64,000 nt of DNA from JBJMLO01 sp045805265 (GTDB taxonomy: Bacteria; Actinomycetota; UBA4738; JACQTL01): the NCBI GenBank assembly GCA_045805265.1, contig JBJMLO010000016.1:62001-126000 (forward strand). Reading direction: 5' to 3'. This document shows, in pieces, positions 1 through 10,473 of this stretch. The stretch's first letter is position 1. Each line of letters starts with the position of its first letter. Both the position numbers and the translations under genes were made by a program. The notes under the pieces are model-generated. The model did not search any database, was not told the DNA's origin, and saw only the letters and a list, made by a program, of their open reading frames with translations.

Positions 1-688
1 GCCGCAGGGACGGCAGGTGGCGAACCGCCCGTTCGAGCGGCAGGGGCGTCCCCAGCGCGTCGAGGGGGACGGCCTCGTCCAGCGAGAACGGCCCGACGCG
101 CGTGCGGCGCAGGGCGACCAGGTGCGCGCCGCACCCGAGCGTGGCGCCGACGTCGGCCACCAGGACCCGGACGTACGTTCCGCTGGAGCACCGGACCCGG
201 AAGCCGAAGTCGCGCCCGTCGAAGGAGGTCAGTTCGAACGCGTCCACGCGGATCCCGCGGGGCGCCGCCTCCACCGGCTCGCCGCGGCGGGCGGCTCTGT
301 GCATGGTCACACCGCCCACCTTCACGGCGGAGTACGCCGGCGGGCGCTGCTCCAGGTCGCCGGTGAGCGCCGTCATCGCGCGCTCGACGTCGCCCCGCGT
401 GGCGGTCACCGGAGCCGTCTGAACGACGGTGCCCTCGGCATCGAGCGTGTCTGTCTCCTCGCCGAGGCGCCCGGTTCCCTCGTAGGTCTTGTCGAGCCCC
501 GACAGGTAGCGTAGAAGGCGCGTTGCCCGCCCGACGCCCACGACGAGCAGCCCGGTGGCCATTGGGTCGAGCGTGCCGGCGTGCCCGACCTTGCGTGTGC
601 CGAGCGCCCGCCGGACCCGATCCACCACGTCGTGCGAGGTCATCCCGCCGGGCTTGTCGACCAGCAGCAGGCCCTCCGGCGCCGCCAC
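1..688 (-). CDS. truB: tRNA pseudouridine(55) synthase TruB, 3' end beyond window
   Basis: Isomerises U55 in the T-loop of tRNAs to pseudouridine; cytoplasmic. The first 229 residues are visible and the C-terminal end lies beyond the left edge. The start is GTG at 688, preceded by GAGGA seven bases upstream and lying nine bases after the nrnA stop. The N-terminus reads LLLVDKPGGMTSHD, and the family signature HAGTLDP spans residues 36-42, with D41 as the expected catalytic aspartate. Downstream RPPAYSAVKVGG and SSGTYVRVL, also typical of TruB, are readable. It is the last visible gene of the rimP-nusA-infB-rbfA operon, an association found in many bacteria. Identification is firm; only the C-terminal PUA region cannot be judged. 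Confidence 0.95.
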   Translation of the reverse strand, partial: MAAPEGLLLVDKPGGMTSHDVVDRVRRALGTRKVGHAGTLDPMATGLLVVGVGRATRLLRYLSGLDKTYEGTGRLGEETDTLDAEGTVVQTAPVTATRGDVERAMTALTGDLEQRPPAYSAVKVGGVTMHRAARRGEPVEAAPRGIRVDAFELTSFDGRDFGFRVRCSSGTYVRVLVADVGATLGCGAHLVALRRTRVGPFSLDEAVPLDALGTPLPLERAVRHLPSLR

Positions 689-697
689 GGACGTTCC

Positions 698-1714
698 TCA
701 GGAAACGGGCTGCTCGCGGAGCAGCCTGGCCACGGCGTCGACGGCGTCCTCCAGGCCGCCCTTCGCCGTGAACCCCGCCGCCAGGCGGTGGCCGCCGCCG
801 CCGAACGCCGCCGCCACGGCCGCGACGTCGTGGCCGCCCCGGGACCGCATGGATCCCTTGAACCGGCCGTCGCGCTGCTGCTTGAACACCGCGGCCACGT
901 CGGCCTCGCGGGCCGTGCGGATGATGTCGATGAGGTCGTCGGTGTCCCCCACCCCCACGCCCGCTTCCTGGAGGTCGGCCTGGGTGAGGTACGTCCACAC
1001 CAGGGAGGCCTCCTCGTCGTGCTCCAGCCGGTGCAGCGCGGTGCCCAGCACCCGCAGGTACGGCAGCACGTTGTCCTCGAACAGGACCTGCGCCAGCCTC
1101 GCGTGGTCGAAGGGGAGCTCCCGGAGCTCGGCGGCCAGCCGAAGCGTGGCCGGCGTCACCGCCTGGTACTGGAACCGCCCAGTGTCGGTGACGAGCCCCG
1201 CATACAGGCAGATCGCGGTCTCCACCGGCACCTCGCCGCCCATCCTGCCGATCAGCCGCCACACCAGCTCGGCCGTCGAGGACGCGTTCGGGTCGATGAC
1301 CGTCACCGTTCCCAGGCCAGGGTTGGTGGCGTGATGGTCGATCCACACGAGCTCGCGGGCCCGCGACGCGAACGGCTGGAGGCCCCCCAGCCGGTCGGCG
1401 GACGCGCAGTCCAGCGTGACCATGACGTCCGGGTGCTTCGGGAACCGCTTCGGCGGCACCAGCGCGTCCGACCCCGGGAGGTCGGCCACCCACCGGGGAT
1501 GCTCGAACGGCTCGTTCCCGTAGGAACACACCGTCCGGACGCCGCGCGCTCGAAGGAACGCCGACAGCCCGAGCATGGACCCCAGCGCGTCGGGGTCGGG
1601 GTTCACGTGACAGGCCATCGCGACCTCGCCCGCGTCGTGCAGCATCTCAGCGGCCCGGTCGAGCGCCGCGTCCAGCGACACCGGCGCGGCCGTGTCGGGC
1701 TTCGCGGCGGTCAC
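698..1714 (-). CDS. nrnA: DHH/DHHA1 phosphoesterase, NrnA-type oligoribonuclease / pAp phosphatase
   Basis: Expected to degrade short oligoribonucleotides and to dephosphorylate pAp in the cytosol. The 338-residue product has the ordered DHH-family motifs: HVNPDPDALGS near residues 36-46, TLDCAS, the eponymous DHH in WIDHHATNP, LVTDTGRF, and the C-terminal DHHA1 glycine motif GGGGHRLAAG. Length matches NrnA (about 310-340). The GTG start overlaps the rbfA stop in a GTGA junction (1711-1714), suggesting coupled translation. Position between rbfA and truB is the usual actinobacterial and Gram-positive arrangement. The nuclease versus phosphatase balance cannot be decided from sequence. Confidence 0.93.
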   Translation of the reverse strand: MTAAKPDTAAPVSLDAALDRAAEMLHDAGEVAMACHVNPDPDALGSMLGLSAFLRARGVRTVCSYGNEPFEHPRWVADLPGSDALVPPKRFPKHPDVMVTLDCASADRLGGLQPFASRARELVWIDHHATNPGLGTVTVIDPNASSTAELVWRLIGRMGGEVPVETAICLYAGLVTDTGRFQYQAVTPATLRLAAELRELPFDHARLAQVLFEDNVLPYLRVLGTALHRLEHDEEASLVWTYLTQADLQEAGVGVGDTDDLIDIIRTAREADVAAVFKQQRDGRFKGSMRSRGGHDVAAVAAAFGGGGHRLAAGFTAKGGLEDAVDAVARLLREQPVS

Positions 1715-2082
1715 GAGGCTTCCTCTCCCTCCGGCCGGGCGCGTTCCTCGTCGTGGATCCGGGCGAGGATCTCCTCCACGCGCTGCCCCCCGGCCTCAGC
1801 CGTGTCCTCCTCGAACTCGAGCTCCGGCGTGAACTTCATCCGGACCTGCTGTCCGAGCGTCGCGCGGAGGTGCGACCGGGCGCTGCGCAGCGCCGCGGAC
1901 GTTCCCCGGCGCTCCTTCTCTTCGCCGAGGACGGTGTAGAACACGCGGGCCTTCCGGAGGTCGGGCGTGACCTTCACCCCGGTCACCGTGACGAACCCCA
2001 GCCTCGGGTCCTTCAGCCGCTGGACCTCAGCCGCCAGGACCTCCCGGAGGCCCTCCGCCACCCGTTCCAGCCGCTCGCTCAC
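1711..2082 (-). CDS. rbfA: 30S ribosome-binding factor A
   Basis: Binds the immature 30S subunit and helps 16S rRNA 5'-end maturation and cold adaptation. The product is 123 residues, within the usual 110-130. It shows the KH-like fold pattern with KDPRLGFVTVTGVKVTPDL and a C-terminal VEEILARIHDEER helix. The GTG start at 2082 overlaps the ylxP stop (GTGA), which is why I prefer it to an ATG 150 bases upstream inside ylxP. It is part of the nusA-infB operon. Confidence 0.94.
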   Translation of the reverse strand: MSERLERVAEGLREVLAAEVQRLKDPRLGFVTVTGVKVTPDLRKARVFYTVLGEEKERRGTSAALRSARSHLRATLGQQVRMKFTPELEFEEDTAEAGGQRVEEILARIHDEERARPEGEEAS

Positions 2083-2375
2083 GTGTCCTCCGGGTCGTGC
2101 AGCGTCAGTTCCGCGTCGATGACCTCGACGGGGGGGAAGCGCTCGACGAACCGCTCGATCTCGTGCATGACGCGACGGGCGTGGTACTGCTCGGCCGCGA
2201 CGGCGGACACGCCGAGCTCCGCGCGCTGCCACAGGTCATGGTGGCCGGTCTCGGCGACCGAGACGTTGAACTTCTGGCGCAGGTTCGCCGTGAGCGTCTT
2301 CACCACGTGGCGCTTCTCCTTCAGCGATCCGCATCCGGGGATGCGGAGGTCGAACCTCGTCACCGCGACCAGCAC
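2079..2375 (-). CDS. DUF503 family protein (YlxP-like)
   Basis: A 98-residue protein of the DUF503/YlxP family, which is nearly always encoded between infB and rbfA. Its role is thought to be linked to ribosome assembly but is not settled. Visible family features are the beta-strand start VAVTRFDLRIPGC, the SLKEKR segment and a conserved H-H-DLWQRAELGV segment. The start is GTG. The stop overlaps the rbfA start by four bases. Nothing unusual in size or composition. Confidence 0.9.
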   Translation of the reverse strand: MLVAVTRFDLRIPGCGSLKEKRHVVKTLTANLRQKFNVSVAETGHHDLWQRAELGVSAVAAEQYHARRVMHEIERFVERFPPVEVIDAELTLHDPEDT

Positions 2376-2394
2376 GGCCCCCTCGACCTCCTGC

Positions 2395-4478
<2,084 letters not shown>

Positions 4479-4482
<4 letters not shown>

Positions 4483-4796
4483 GTCGTGCGTGCTCCTTCG
4501 ATCTCCGCTCGTAATGTACTTGCTTCCCCGGGGCGCAGGCCGTGGTCACCTCGGTCACCCGTGCGCAGCGCCCTGGCCAGGCCGCCGCGTTTGAGCGCCC
4601 CGTCCCAGCAGGCCGGCCGCGGGTGCAGGTACGCGCCCCGCCCGGGCGCCTTCCCGGTCCGATCGAACCGCACCGCGCCGTCCGCCGCCCGGACCAGCCG
4701 GACGAGGTCGGCCTTGGTACCCGTCTCCCGGCACCCCACGCAGGTCCTGATGGGCTCCCGCTTCGGCTTCGACGGCTCCGGCTTCGGCGCTGCCAA
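4479..4796 (-). CDS. ylxR: YlxR family nucleic-acid-binding protein
   Basis: Small basic protein of the YlxR/DUF448 family, proposed to bind RNA and encoded between nusA and infB in most Gram-positive bacteria. The defining motif RTCVGCRE is present, followed by a KADLVRLVR strand and a GRGAYLHPRPAC loop. The start is uncertain. No ATG or GTG lies in frame after the nusA stop. I give the TTG at 4796 (105 residues), but a CTG at 4805 overlaps the nusA stop as CTGA, exactly where GTG overlaps occur elsewhere in this operon. The 3' end overlaps the infB start by four bases. The family call is secure, the start is not. Confidence 0.85.
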
Positions 4797-4801
4797 CCCG
4801 C

Positions 4802-6259
4802 TCAGCCCGTCCGGGAGCCTCCGTCGCCGGCCTCGGCGGCGGCCTCCGCGTCCGCTCGCTGCTCCTCGGCCTCCTGCTCCTGGGCCGTCGCGGACTCTCC
4901 GCTCGCGGATTCGGCTTCCTCGACCGGCTGGCCGACTTCCTCGGGGGTGGCCTCCTCTCCGGCGTCGGCGGGTTCCAGCTCCGGCGAAGCCGCCTCGGCG
5001 GCGCCTTCGGAACCGGTCTCCGCTGCTGCGTCGGCCTCCTCCACGTACTCGTCGGCGCCGGGGGGGAGCTCCTCGTCGGTCCCCCGCTCGGCGGCCGCGG
5101 CGGCGTCGGTGGCGTCCAGCCCGGCCTCCTCGCCGAGCGGCGCGGGCTGGGGAGCCTCGGTCGGGGCTCCAGCCTCGGCGGCGGCCTCCGGCGCTGCCTC
5201 GGGCGTCGCCGCCTCCGTGGCCTCGGGCGTGACCGGCGTCGACGCCGGCCTCCTGCCCTCCTCCGCGAACTGCGTCTCGCTCTTGATGTCGATCCGCCAA
5301 CCCGTCAGGCGCGCGGCCAGGCGAGCGTTCTGGCCCTCCTTCCCGATGGCCAGCGACAGCTGGTAGTCGGGGACGATGACCATCGCGGTCTGGGTGTCCG
5401 GGTCGATCCGGACCTCCTTGACCTTGGCCGGCTGCAGCGCGTTCGCCACGAACTGCGACGCGTCGGGCGACCATGGGACCACGTCGATCTTCTCGCCCTT
5501 CAGCTGGTTCACGACCATACGCACGCGCGACCCCTTCGCGCCGACGCACGCGCCGACGGGGTCGACGGCCGGCTCGTTGGAGGACACGGCGATCTTGGAG
5601 CGGTGCCCCGGCTCGCGGGCCACCGCCTTGATCTCGACGATGCCCTCCTCGATCTCCGGAACCTCGAGTTCGAACATCTTCCGCAGCAGGCCGGGGTGCG
5701 TGCGCGAGACGACGATCTGGGGGCCCTTGGTCCCGCGGCGGACCTCGGTGATGTACGCCGTCAGCCGGTCGCCGTGGCGGTACATCTCGGAGGGAACCTG
5801 CTCGGCCTGGGGCAGCAGCGCCTCGACTTTGCCCAGGTCGAGCAGCGTGTACCGGTGGGAGTCCTGCTGGATGATCCCGGTCACGACGTCGCCCTCGCGG
5901 CCGGCGAACTCCTCGTAGGTCATCTCGCGCTCCGCGTCGCGGAGCTTCTGGTAGATGACCTGCTTCGCGGTCTGCGCGCCGATGCGGCCCTTGAACTCGT
6001 CGGTGACCTCGACCTCCTTCTCGGAGAGCGCGTTGCCCTCCTCGTCGAGCTCCTGCTCCCAGATGCGGAGGTCCCCCGTCTCCGGGTCCATGATGGCCCG
6101 CGTGCCGAACAGCTCCTCGTCGAGGTCTGGGTCCTGCTGGCGGCGCCACGACTTGTAGGCCGAGGCCATGGCCTCCTCGAGGCCGGACAGGATCATCTCG
6201 AACGGGATGCCCTTCTCCCGCGCGAGCTCCCGCAACGCCCCAACCAGTTCCTGGTTCAC
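4802..6259 (-). CDS. nusA: Transcription termination/antitermination factor NusA
   Basis: RNA polymerase-binding factor that modulates pausing, intrinsic termination and rRNA antitermination. The product has 485 residues. The RNAP-binding N-terminal domain covers roughly 1-110, followed by an S1 domain and KH1 with PVGACVGAKGSRVRMV. KH2 has IGKEGQNARLAARLTGW, ending near residue 340. The remaining ~140 residues are an acidic Ala/Glu/Pro-rich tail not found in short NusA proteins such as that of B. subtilis. The GTG start overlaps the rimP stop (GTGA), so I prefer it to an in-frame ATG 30 bases upstream inside rimP. NusA could act on the terminator in the leader of its own operon (see 6741-6770). 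Confidence 0.96.
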   Translation of the reverse strand: MNQELVGALRELAREKGIPFEMILSGLEEAMASAYKSWRRQQDPDLDEELFGTRAIMDPETGDLRIWEQELDEEGNALSEKEVEVTDEFKGRIGAQTAKQVIYQKLRDAEREMTYEEFAGREGDVVTGIIQQDSHRYTLLDLGKVEALLPQAEQVPSEMYRHGDRLTAYITEVRRGTKGPQIVVSRTHPGLLRKMFELEVPEIEEGIVEIKAVAREPGHRSKIAVSSNEPAVDPVGACVGAKGSRVRMVVNQLKGEKIDVVPWSPDASQFVANALQPAKVKEVRIDPDTQTAMVIVPDYQLSLAIGKEGQNARLAARLTGWRIDIKSETQFAEEGRRPASTPVTPEATEAATPEAAPEAAAEAGAPTEAPQPAPLGEEAGLDATDAAAAAERGTDEELPPGADEYVEEADAAAETGSEGAAEAASPELEPADAGEEATPEEVGQPVEEAESASGESATAQEQEAEEQRADAEAAAEAGDGGSRTG

Positions 6260-6729
6260 CGCTTCACGCTCCGTTCCGCCGGCCCCCACTCGAACACCGT
6301 TCGAGCCGAGGCCACGTCCTCGTACCGCAGCCGGCGGTCGCCGGCCTCGGTGCGGACCACGATCCCTTCCTCGTCCGCACTCTCGAGCAGCCCGGTGTGG
6401 GTCCGCGACCCATCCACCGGCTCCGCCGAGCGGACCTTCACCTTCTCTCCTGCGTGGCGCTGGAAGTCCCGCGGCCGCCTCAGCGGCCGCTCCACGCCGG
6501 GGGAGCTCACCTCGAGGGCGTAGGACCCCGAGACGACGTCCTCCAGGTCGAGCCTTCGGGAGATCCGCCCGCTGACCTCGGCGATGGTGTCGAGGTCGAT
6601 TCCGCCGGCCGAATCCCGGTCCACGGTGACCCGCAGGATGCGCCGACCGCGCTCCCGGACGAACGCGGCGTCCACCAGCTCCAACCCCGCAGCCTCGACC
6701 ACCGGCCGGAGCAGCGCCTCCACGTCCAT
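6256..6729 (-). CDS. rimP: Ribosome maturation factor RimP
   Basis: Assists 30S assembly; normally the first gene of the nusA-infB operon, as here. The product has 157 residues, near the family's usual 150-160. It shows VEAAGLELVDAAF at the N-terminus and the conserved LEVSSPGVERPLRRPRDF signature. The start is the ATG at 6729 behind a strong GGGAGGTGA ribosome binding site. An in-frame ATG 102 bases upstream would place the leader terminator inside the coding region and is rejected. The 5' leader is described separately. Confidence 0.95.
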   Translation of the reverse strand: MDVEALLRPVVEAAGLELVDAAFVRERGRRILRVTVDRDSAGGIDLDTIAEVSGRISRRLDLEDVVSGSYALEVSSPGVERPLRRPRDFQRHAGEKVKVRSAEPVDGSRTHTGLLESADEEGIVVRTEAGDRRLRYEDVASARTVFEWGPAERSVKR

Positions 6730-6740
6730 GTCACCTCCCG

Positions 6741-6770
6741 AAAAAAAAGTGGGCCGCCGCCCACTTCGGG
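6741..6770 (-). terminator. Intrinsic terminator/attenuator in the rimP-nusA leader
   Basis: On the minus strand AAGTGGGC-GGCG-GCCCACTT forms a perfect 8-bp stem with a 4-base loop (6747-6766), followed at once by six more T. This is a textbook intrinsic terminator. Its T-run ends 11 bases before the rimP ATG. A CCCG just before the stem (6767-6770) can also pair with CGGG (6737-6740), which is part of the rimP Shine-Dalgarno stretch. It could simply end the upstream gene, but no promoter fits between it and rimP. Transcripts feeding the nusA operon must therefore read through it. Confidence 0.75.
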
Positions 6771-6792
6771 ACTTGCACTCGATTCCTCGCCC

Positions 6793-6798
6793 AGTATA
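6793..6798 (-). promoter_or_regulatory. Putative -10 element for the rimP-nusA operon
   Basis: TATACT on the minus strand, close to the sigma-A -10 consensus, lies between the stop of the 93-residue gene and the leader terminator. No good -35 hexamer is seen 16-18 bases upstream. A start near 6785 would give a leader of about 56 bases that contains the terminator hairpin. Confidence 0.4.
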
Positions 6799-6853
6799 GC
6801 GACTGCGGTCCGAATTCGACGGGTTGGACAATGCTCGAACTGGAAACGGGCGC

Positions 6854-7135
6854 TCAGATGGCCCGCCGTTGGCCGCCGGGGACGTTCCAGTGGTCCCGGC
6901 GGTTCATGCGCTTCGCGAGCTCGTCCGTGTCCCAACCGTCGTGGGGGTCGGCGCCGAGCTCCCTGGCGGCGGCCTCGGCGGACTCCTTCGTGGTGGTCAC
7001 CAGGCGGGTCCAGTTGCCGTCGGCGTCGATCAGCAGAAGGTCCCACGTTTCGAGGCCGATCCGCTGGATCACGCCCGCCAGGTCCGTTCGCTCGTCCGCG
7101 AACCGGCGGACGTCCGGGGGGATCTTCTCGGTCAC
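6854..7135 (-). CDS. Unknown 93-residue protein
   Basis: I do not recognise this family. The product is soluble-looking with balanced composition and no signal peptide. An N-terminal helix rich in charged residues is followed by a probable two-strand unit (TWDLLLIDADGNWTRLV), a helix (KESAEAAARELG) and a basic tail. High G/C in third positions and a GTG start that overlaps the preceding stop in a GTGA junction support a real gene. It lies between proS and rimP, so it may be cotranscribed with either. A terminator follows it at 6741-6770. Confidence 0.7.
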   Translation of the reverse strand: MTEKIPPDVRRFADERTDLAGVIQRIGLETWDLLLIDADGNWTRLVTTTKESAEAAARELGADPHDGWDTDELAKRMNRRDHWNVPGGQRRAI

Positions 7136-7368
7136 GCGCCGAGCGTAGGGGCGGTCGGCTCGGCCGGCAACCCGAAGCCGGACGGCGTGGCGCCGTCGAC
7201 GAGCGTGTCCCCGCGACCGGGCTCGTCCGGATGGGGAACGCCGGCGACCCGCTCGCCCGTCTCCACCGCAAGGCCACGATGGCGCCGGCGTGCCCGGGGC
7301 CCGACCGACGGCGTGGGCTCACAGGCCGGGTACCCCTCGGTGCGCTTCCACTCGGCGAACGACCGCAT
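7132..7368 (-). CDS. Doubtful 78-residue open frame downstream of proS
   Basis: ATG at 7368, stop sharing a GTGA junction with the next gene. The product is Pro/Gly/Arg-rich with no recognisable motif and no clear ribosome binding site. The junction type is the only positive argument. It fills the gap between proS and the 93-residue gene and could equally be non-coding spacer. Confidence 0.3.
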   Translation of the reverse strand: MRSFAEWKRTEGYPACEPTPSVGPRARRRHRGLAVETGERVAGVPHPDEPGRGDTLVDGATPSGFGLPAEPTAPTLGA

Positions 7369-7402
7369 GGCGTGTGGCTCGGTCCAACGCCCGGGCGGCC
7401 CG

Positions 7403-9112
7403 TTACGGCGCGGCCTCGAGCAGGTCGAGTGCGGCCCGGGCCGCGCCGTCCAGCGGCGCCTGCGACCGTTCGCCGGTGGCCCGGAGCTTCAGGTCCGCCT
7501 GGCCCGACTCGATGCCCCGCTTGCCGATCACGACCTGAACCGGATAGCCGATGAGGTCGGCGTCGTTCAGCTTCACGCCGGCCCGCTCGTCCCGGTCGTC
7601 GAGCACGGCCTCGTGGCCCGAGTCCAGCAGCTCGCGGTAGATCCGCTCGGCCGCCTCCACGACCGGGGGCTGGTCCATGTTGGTCGGCACCACGACAACC
7701 TCGAACGGCGCGAGCGCCTTCGGCCACGTGAGTCCGGCGTCGTCGTGGCGCTGCTCGGCCACCGCGGCGACGATCCTCGAGATCCCGATGCCGTAGCACC
7801 CCATCTCGTAGTGCCTCGGCGAGCCGTCCTCGTCGACGAACGTGGCATCGAGCGGCGTCGAATACTTCGTCCCCAGCTGGTAGATGTGGCCGACGACGAT
7901 CGAGCGCTCGATCTCGAGCCGCCCGCCGTCGTTCGGGCACCGGTCTCCGTCGCGGATCTGAACGAGGTCCTCGAACCGGTCGACCCGGAAGTCCCGATCC
8001 GGGTTCGCCCCGGTGACGTGGTGGTCGGGCCGGTTCGCGCCCGTGACCCAGTTGCCCCGGCCCCGGACCGCGTGGTCGGCGAGCACTTCGACGTCCTCGC
8101 CGAGGTCCTGGGGCCCCGCGTACCCCTTCACGTATCCGCGCTTCTCGAAGTCCTCGTCCTCGAACAGACGCACCGGCGTGGGGAAGTAGAGGCGGGCGAC
8201 CTTCTTCTCGTTCACGTCCCGGTCGCCCGGCAGGAGCACGGCGACCGTCCGGCCGCCCACGTCGAACAGCATGGTCTTCAGCATCTCGGACGGCGATCGG
8301 GCCAGCAGCGTCGACACCGCCTCGATGGACGCGGCCCCCGGCGTCGGGACCTCGGTGAGCGGCTCGAGGTTCCCCATGGGCTCGGGTTCGGCCACGGCCG
8401 GGGTGGCCGCCTCGACGTCGGCGAGGTAGTCGCCGTGCTCGCACGCGACGTACAGATCCTCGCCGACCTCGGCCTGCGCCATGAACTCGTGGTTGAGGTC
8501 GCCGCCGATCGTGCCGGGGTCGGCCTCCACGATCACGTAGGAGATCCCGCACCGGTCGAAGATGCGCTCGTACGCCTCGTACATGACGCGGTAGGACTCC
8601 CGCAGGCCGTCCTCGTCGCGGTCGAAGGAATACGCATCCTTCATCAGGAACTCCCGGCCCCGGAGCAGCCCGAACCGGGGCCGGCGCTCGTCCCGGTACT
8701 TCCACTCGACCTGGTACAGGTTCACCGGCAGGTCGCGGTAGGAGGTCAGCTCGCCGGCGACGAGCGGTGTCACGACCTCCTCCTCGGTCGGCCCCAGCCC
8801 CAGCTCGCGGCCGTGGCGGTCGGTGAGCTTGAACATCTCCTCGCCGTACGCCTCCCACCGCCCGGTGGCCTTCCACGGCTCGGCGGGCAGGACGATCGGC
8901 ATCCGCATCTCCTGCGCGCCGGCCGCGTCCATCTCCTCGCGGACGATGTTCTCCACCTTCCGCATCGTCCGGAACCCGAGCGGCAGCGTCGTGTACACGC
9001 CGGCCATGAGCCGCCGGATGAACGCGGCACGGACCAGCAGCTGGTGGGAGGCGACGTCGGCGTCGGCCGGAGCCTCCCGCAGGGTGCGCGCGAACAGCTT
9101 CGAGAACCGCAT
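7403..9112 (-). CDS. proS: Prolyl-tRNA synthetase (bacterial type, with editing insertion)
   Basis: Charges tRNA-Pro in the cytosol. The product has 569 residues, the size of bacterial-type ProRS with an INS editing domain. Class II motif 1 lies around LPLGFRTMRKVENIVREEMD. Motif 2 reads VEWKYRDERRPRFGLLRGREF. The INS domain occupies about residues 225-390. Motif 3 contains GCYGIGISRIVAAVAEQ, and the anticodon-binding domain follows with VVVPTNMDQPP. ATG start. It sits between the secreted delta-60 cluster upstream and the rimP-nusA operon downstream, as in several actinobacterial genomes. Confidence 0.97.
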   Translation of the reverse strand: MRFSKLFARTLREAPADADVASHQLLVRAAFIRRLMAGVYTTLPLGFRTMRKVENIVREEMDAAGAQEMRMPIVLPAEPWKATGRWEAYGEEMFKLTDRHGRELGLGPTEEEVVTPLVAGELTSYRDLPVNLYQVEWKYRDERRPRFGLLRGREFLMKDAYSFDRDEDGLRESYRVMYEAYERIFDRCGISYVIVEADPGTIGGDLNHEFMAQAEVGEDLYVACEHGDYLADVEAATPAVAEPEPMGNLEPLTEVPTPGAASIEAVSTLLARSPSEMLKTMLFDVGGRTVAVLLPGDRDVNEKKVARLYFPTPVRLFEDEDFEKRGYVKGYAGPQDLGEDVEVLADHAVRGRGNWVTGANRPDHHVTGANPDRDFRVDRFEDLVQIRDGDRCPNDGGRLEIERSIVVGHIYQLGTKYSTPLDATFVDEDGSPRHYEMGCYGIGISRIVAAVAEQRHDDAGLTWPKALAPFEVVVVPTNMDQPPVVEAAERIYRELLDSGHEAVLDDRDERAGVKLNDADLIGYPVQVVIGKRGIESGQADLKLRATGERSQAPLDGAARAALDLLEAAP

Positions 9113-9193
9113 TGGCCCGCAAGGATAGCGGCACGTCCGGAGCGCCCCATGGCGGCGCGCGAGGTTGGCAGCTGAGGCCCGAGCGTGCGGCCC

Positions 9194-10453
9194 TCAGGTC
9201 GCCAGGAACCTGGCGACCGCGAACCTGTCCGCAGCACCGGAGTTGGAGTCCCCCGCGACCACGGGCTTGCCGTCCTGCTGCACCGCCAGGGCCTCGCCTG
9301 AGGCGTCGGGGAGCCCGGCCGAGGCCAGCCCCAGGTTCCCGAATCCCGTGTCCGGCGCCCCGCCGGCCAGCAGGCGCACGATGGCCATCTGTGGAGGCTG
9401 GGCGTTCCGGTCCCGCTCGATCGAGATGACCAGCTTGCTCCCGCTGCGCTGCATGTCCGTCACGAACTCGCTCGACGCAAAGTCTCGCGCGACCAGCCCG
9501 TTGGTTCCGAACGAGGTATCCAGGTGCCCGTTCGCACCGAACCGGAACAGCCCGACGTCGAACTGGTCGGACCCGACCTGCACCGACGCCCCCACCATGT
9601 ACTTGCCCGACGGCAGCCGCACGATCGCGTTCGCGTAAGCGTTGTTCGGGGCGTCGGCGATCCATGCTCCGGCGTCGCCGAAGCCCGAGTCGGGCGAGCC
9701 GTTCGGATGGAACGCGGCGATGGCAACCGAGTCGAAGGCACCGCCGTTCTGGTTTCCCGTCGCAACGATGGAGCCGTCCGCCCGCACCACTACGTCCCAC
9801 ACGTACGACGGGCCGCCGAAGACGGATTCCGTGACCTTCCCGTCGCCGCCGAAGGTGTGATCGAGGGTCCCGTTGCCGTTCAGCCGAACCAGGGCGAATC
9901 GGCTGTGGGCAGTCGCTCCCGACTGGCCGGCGAGCAGGATGCGGCCGCCCTCCGACACGGCCACATCCCAGGCCGAGTCCGGACTCGCCGTGAAGTCGAT
10001 CGTGACCTTGCCGTGGTCACCGAACGACTGGTCGAGCACGCCGGCGGGCGTGTACCGAGCTGCGGCGAACTTCCCCCCTGCGTACCCGCCGGCGACGATC
10101 TTGCCGGTCCCCAGGACCACGACGCCCCAGGCCTCGTCGTCTCCGGGCGTCCAGTCGGTGACGGCGCGACCGTTGTTTCCGAAGGACGTGTCGAGGCGCC
10201 CGTTGGACCGGTACCGGACGAGCGCCCAGGCCTCGTTGGTGGCGGTGCGATCCACCCAACCTGCCGTGACGACCTTGCCGTCGGCCTGCATCGCCACGGC
10301 CTCCGCGCTCGCCGACCCGGACGTGAAGCGCATGACGGCCTTGCCGTCGCCGCTGAAACCCGAATCGAGCGATCCCGGCGCGGCGCAGGCCGGCCCAGCG
10401 ACCACCACGAACAGCACCGCCGTCACCGCTGCGACCCCAACCTTACGTTTCAT
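9194..10453 (-). CDS. Secreted delta-60 repeat protein A (seven-repeat beta-propeller)
   Basis: 419 residues. A signal peptide (basic MKRK, hydrophobic core, cleavage near ACA-AP) is followed directly by seven tandem repeats of about 55 residues, each marked by a G-x-LD-x-x-FG-x-x-G turn and an ADGKVV-x-AG strand. Repeat turns include GSLDSGFSGDG, GRLDTSFGNNG, GVLDQSFGDHG and GTLDHTFGGDG. The chain ends on a VARF strand, so the last repeat is completed by the first, as in a seven-bladed propeller with Velcro closure. The family (delta-60 repeat) is secreted and of unknown function. It starts 20 bases after the stop of its paralogue, so it is probably cotranscribed. Confidence 0.85.
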   Translation of the reverse strand: MKRKVGVAAVTAVLFVVVAGPACAAPGSLDSGFSGDGKAVMRFTSGSASAEAVAMQADGKVVTAGWVDRTATNEAWALVRYRSNGRLDTSFGNNGRAVTDWTPGDDEAWGVVVLGTGKIVAGGYAGGKFAAARYTPAGVLDQSFGDHGKVTIDFTASPDSAWDVAVSEGGRILLAGQSGATAHSRFALVRLNGNGTLDHTFGGDGKVTESVFGGPSYVWDVVVRADGSIVATGNQNGGAFDSVAIAAFHPNGSPDSGFGDAGAWIADAPNNAYANAIVRLPSGKYMVGASVQVGSDQFDVGLFRFGANGHLDTSFGTNGLVARDFASSEFVTDMQRSGSKLVISIERDRNAQPPQMAIVRLLAGGAPDTGFGNLGLASAGLPDASGEALAVQQDGKPVVAGDSNSGAADRFAVARFLAT

Positions 10454-10473
10454 CGTGGCTCCTTCGATCGACC

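Noticed and set aside
6289..6305. CTCGAAC-ACC-GTTCGAG palindrome resembling an actinobacterial LexA box
   Set aside because: The spacer is three bases instead of four and the site lies inside the rimP coding region, not in a promoter.
9198..9217. Inverted repeat GTCGCCAGG-AA-CCTGGCGAC at the end of the first delta-60 gene, with a similar one at about 10479-10497
   Set aside because: It is explained by the codons of the conserved terminal ARFLA strand. With a two-base centre and no T-run it is not a plausible terminator.
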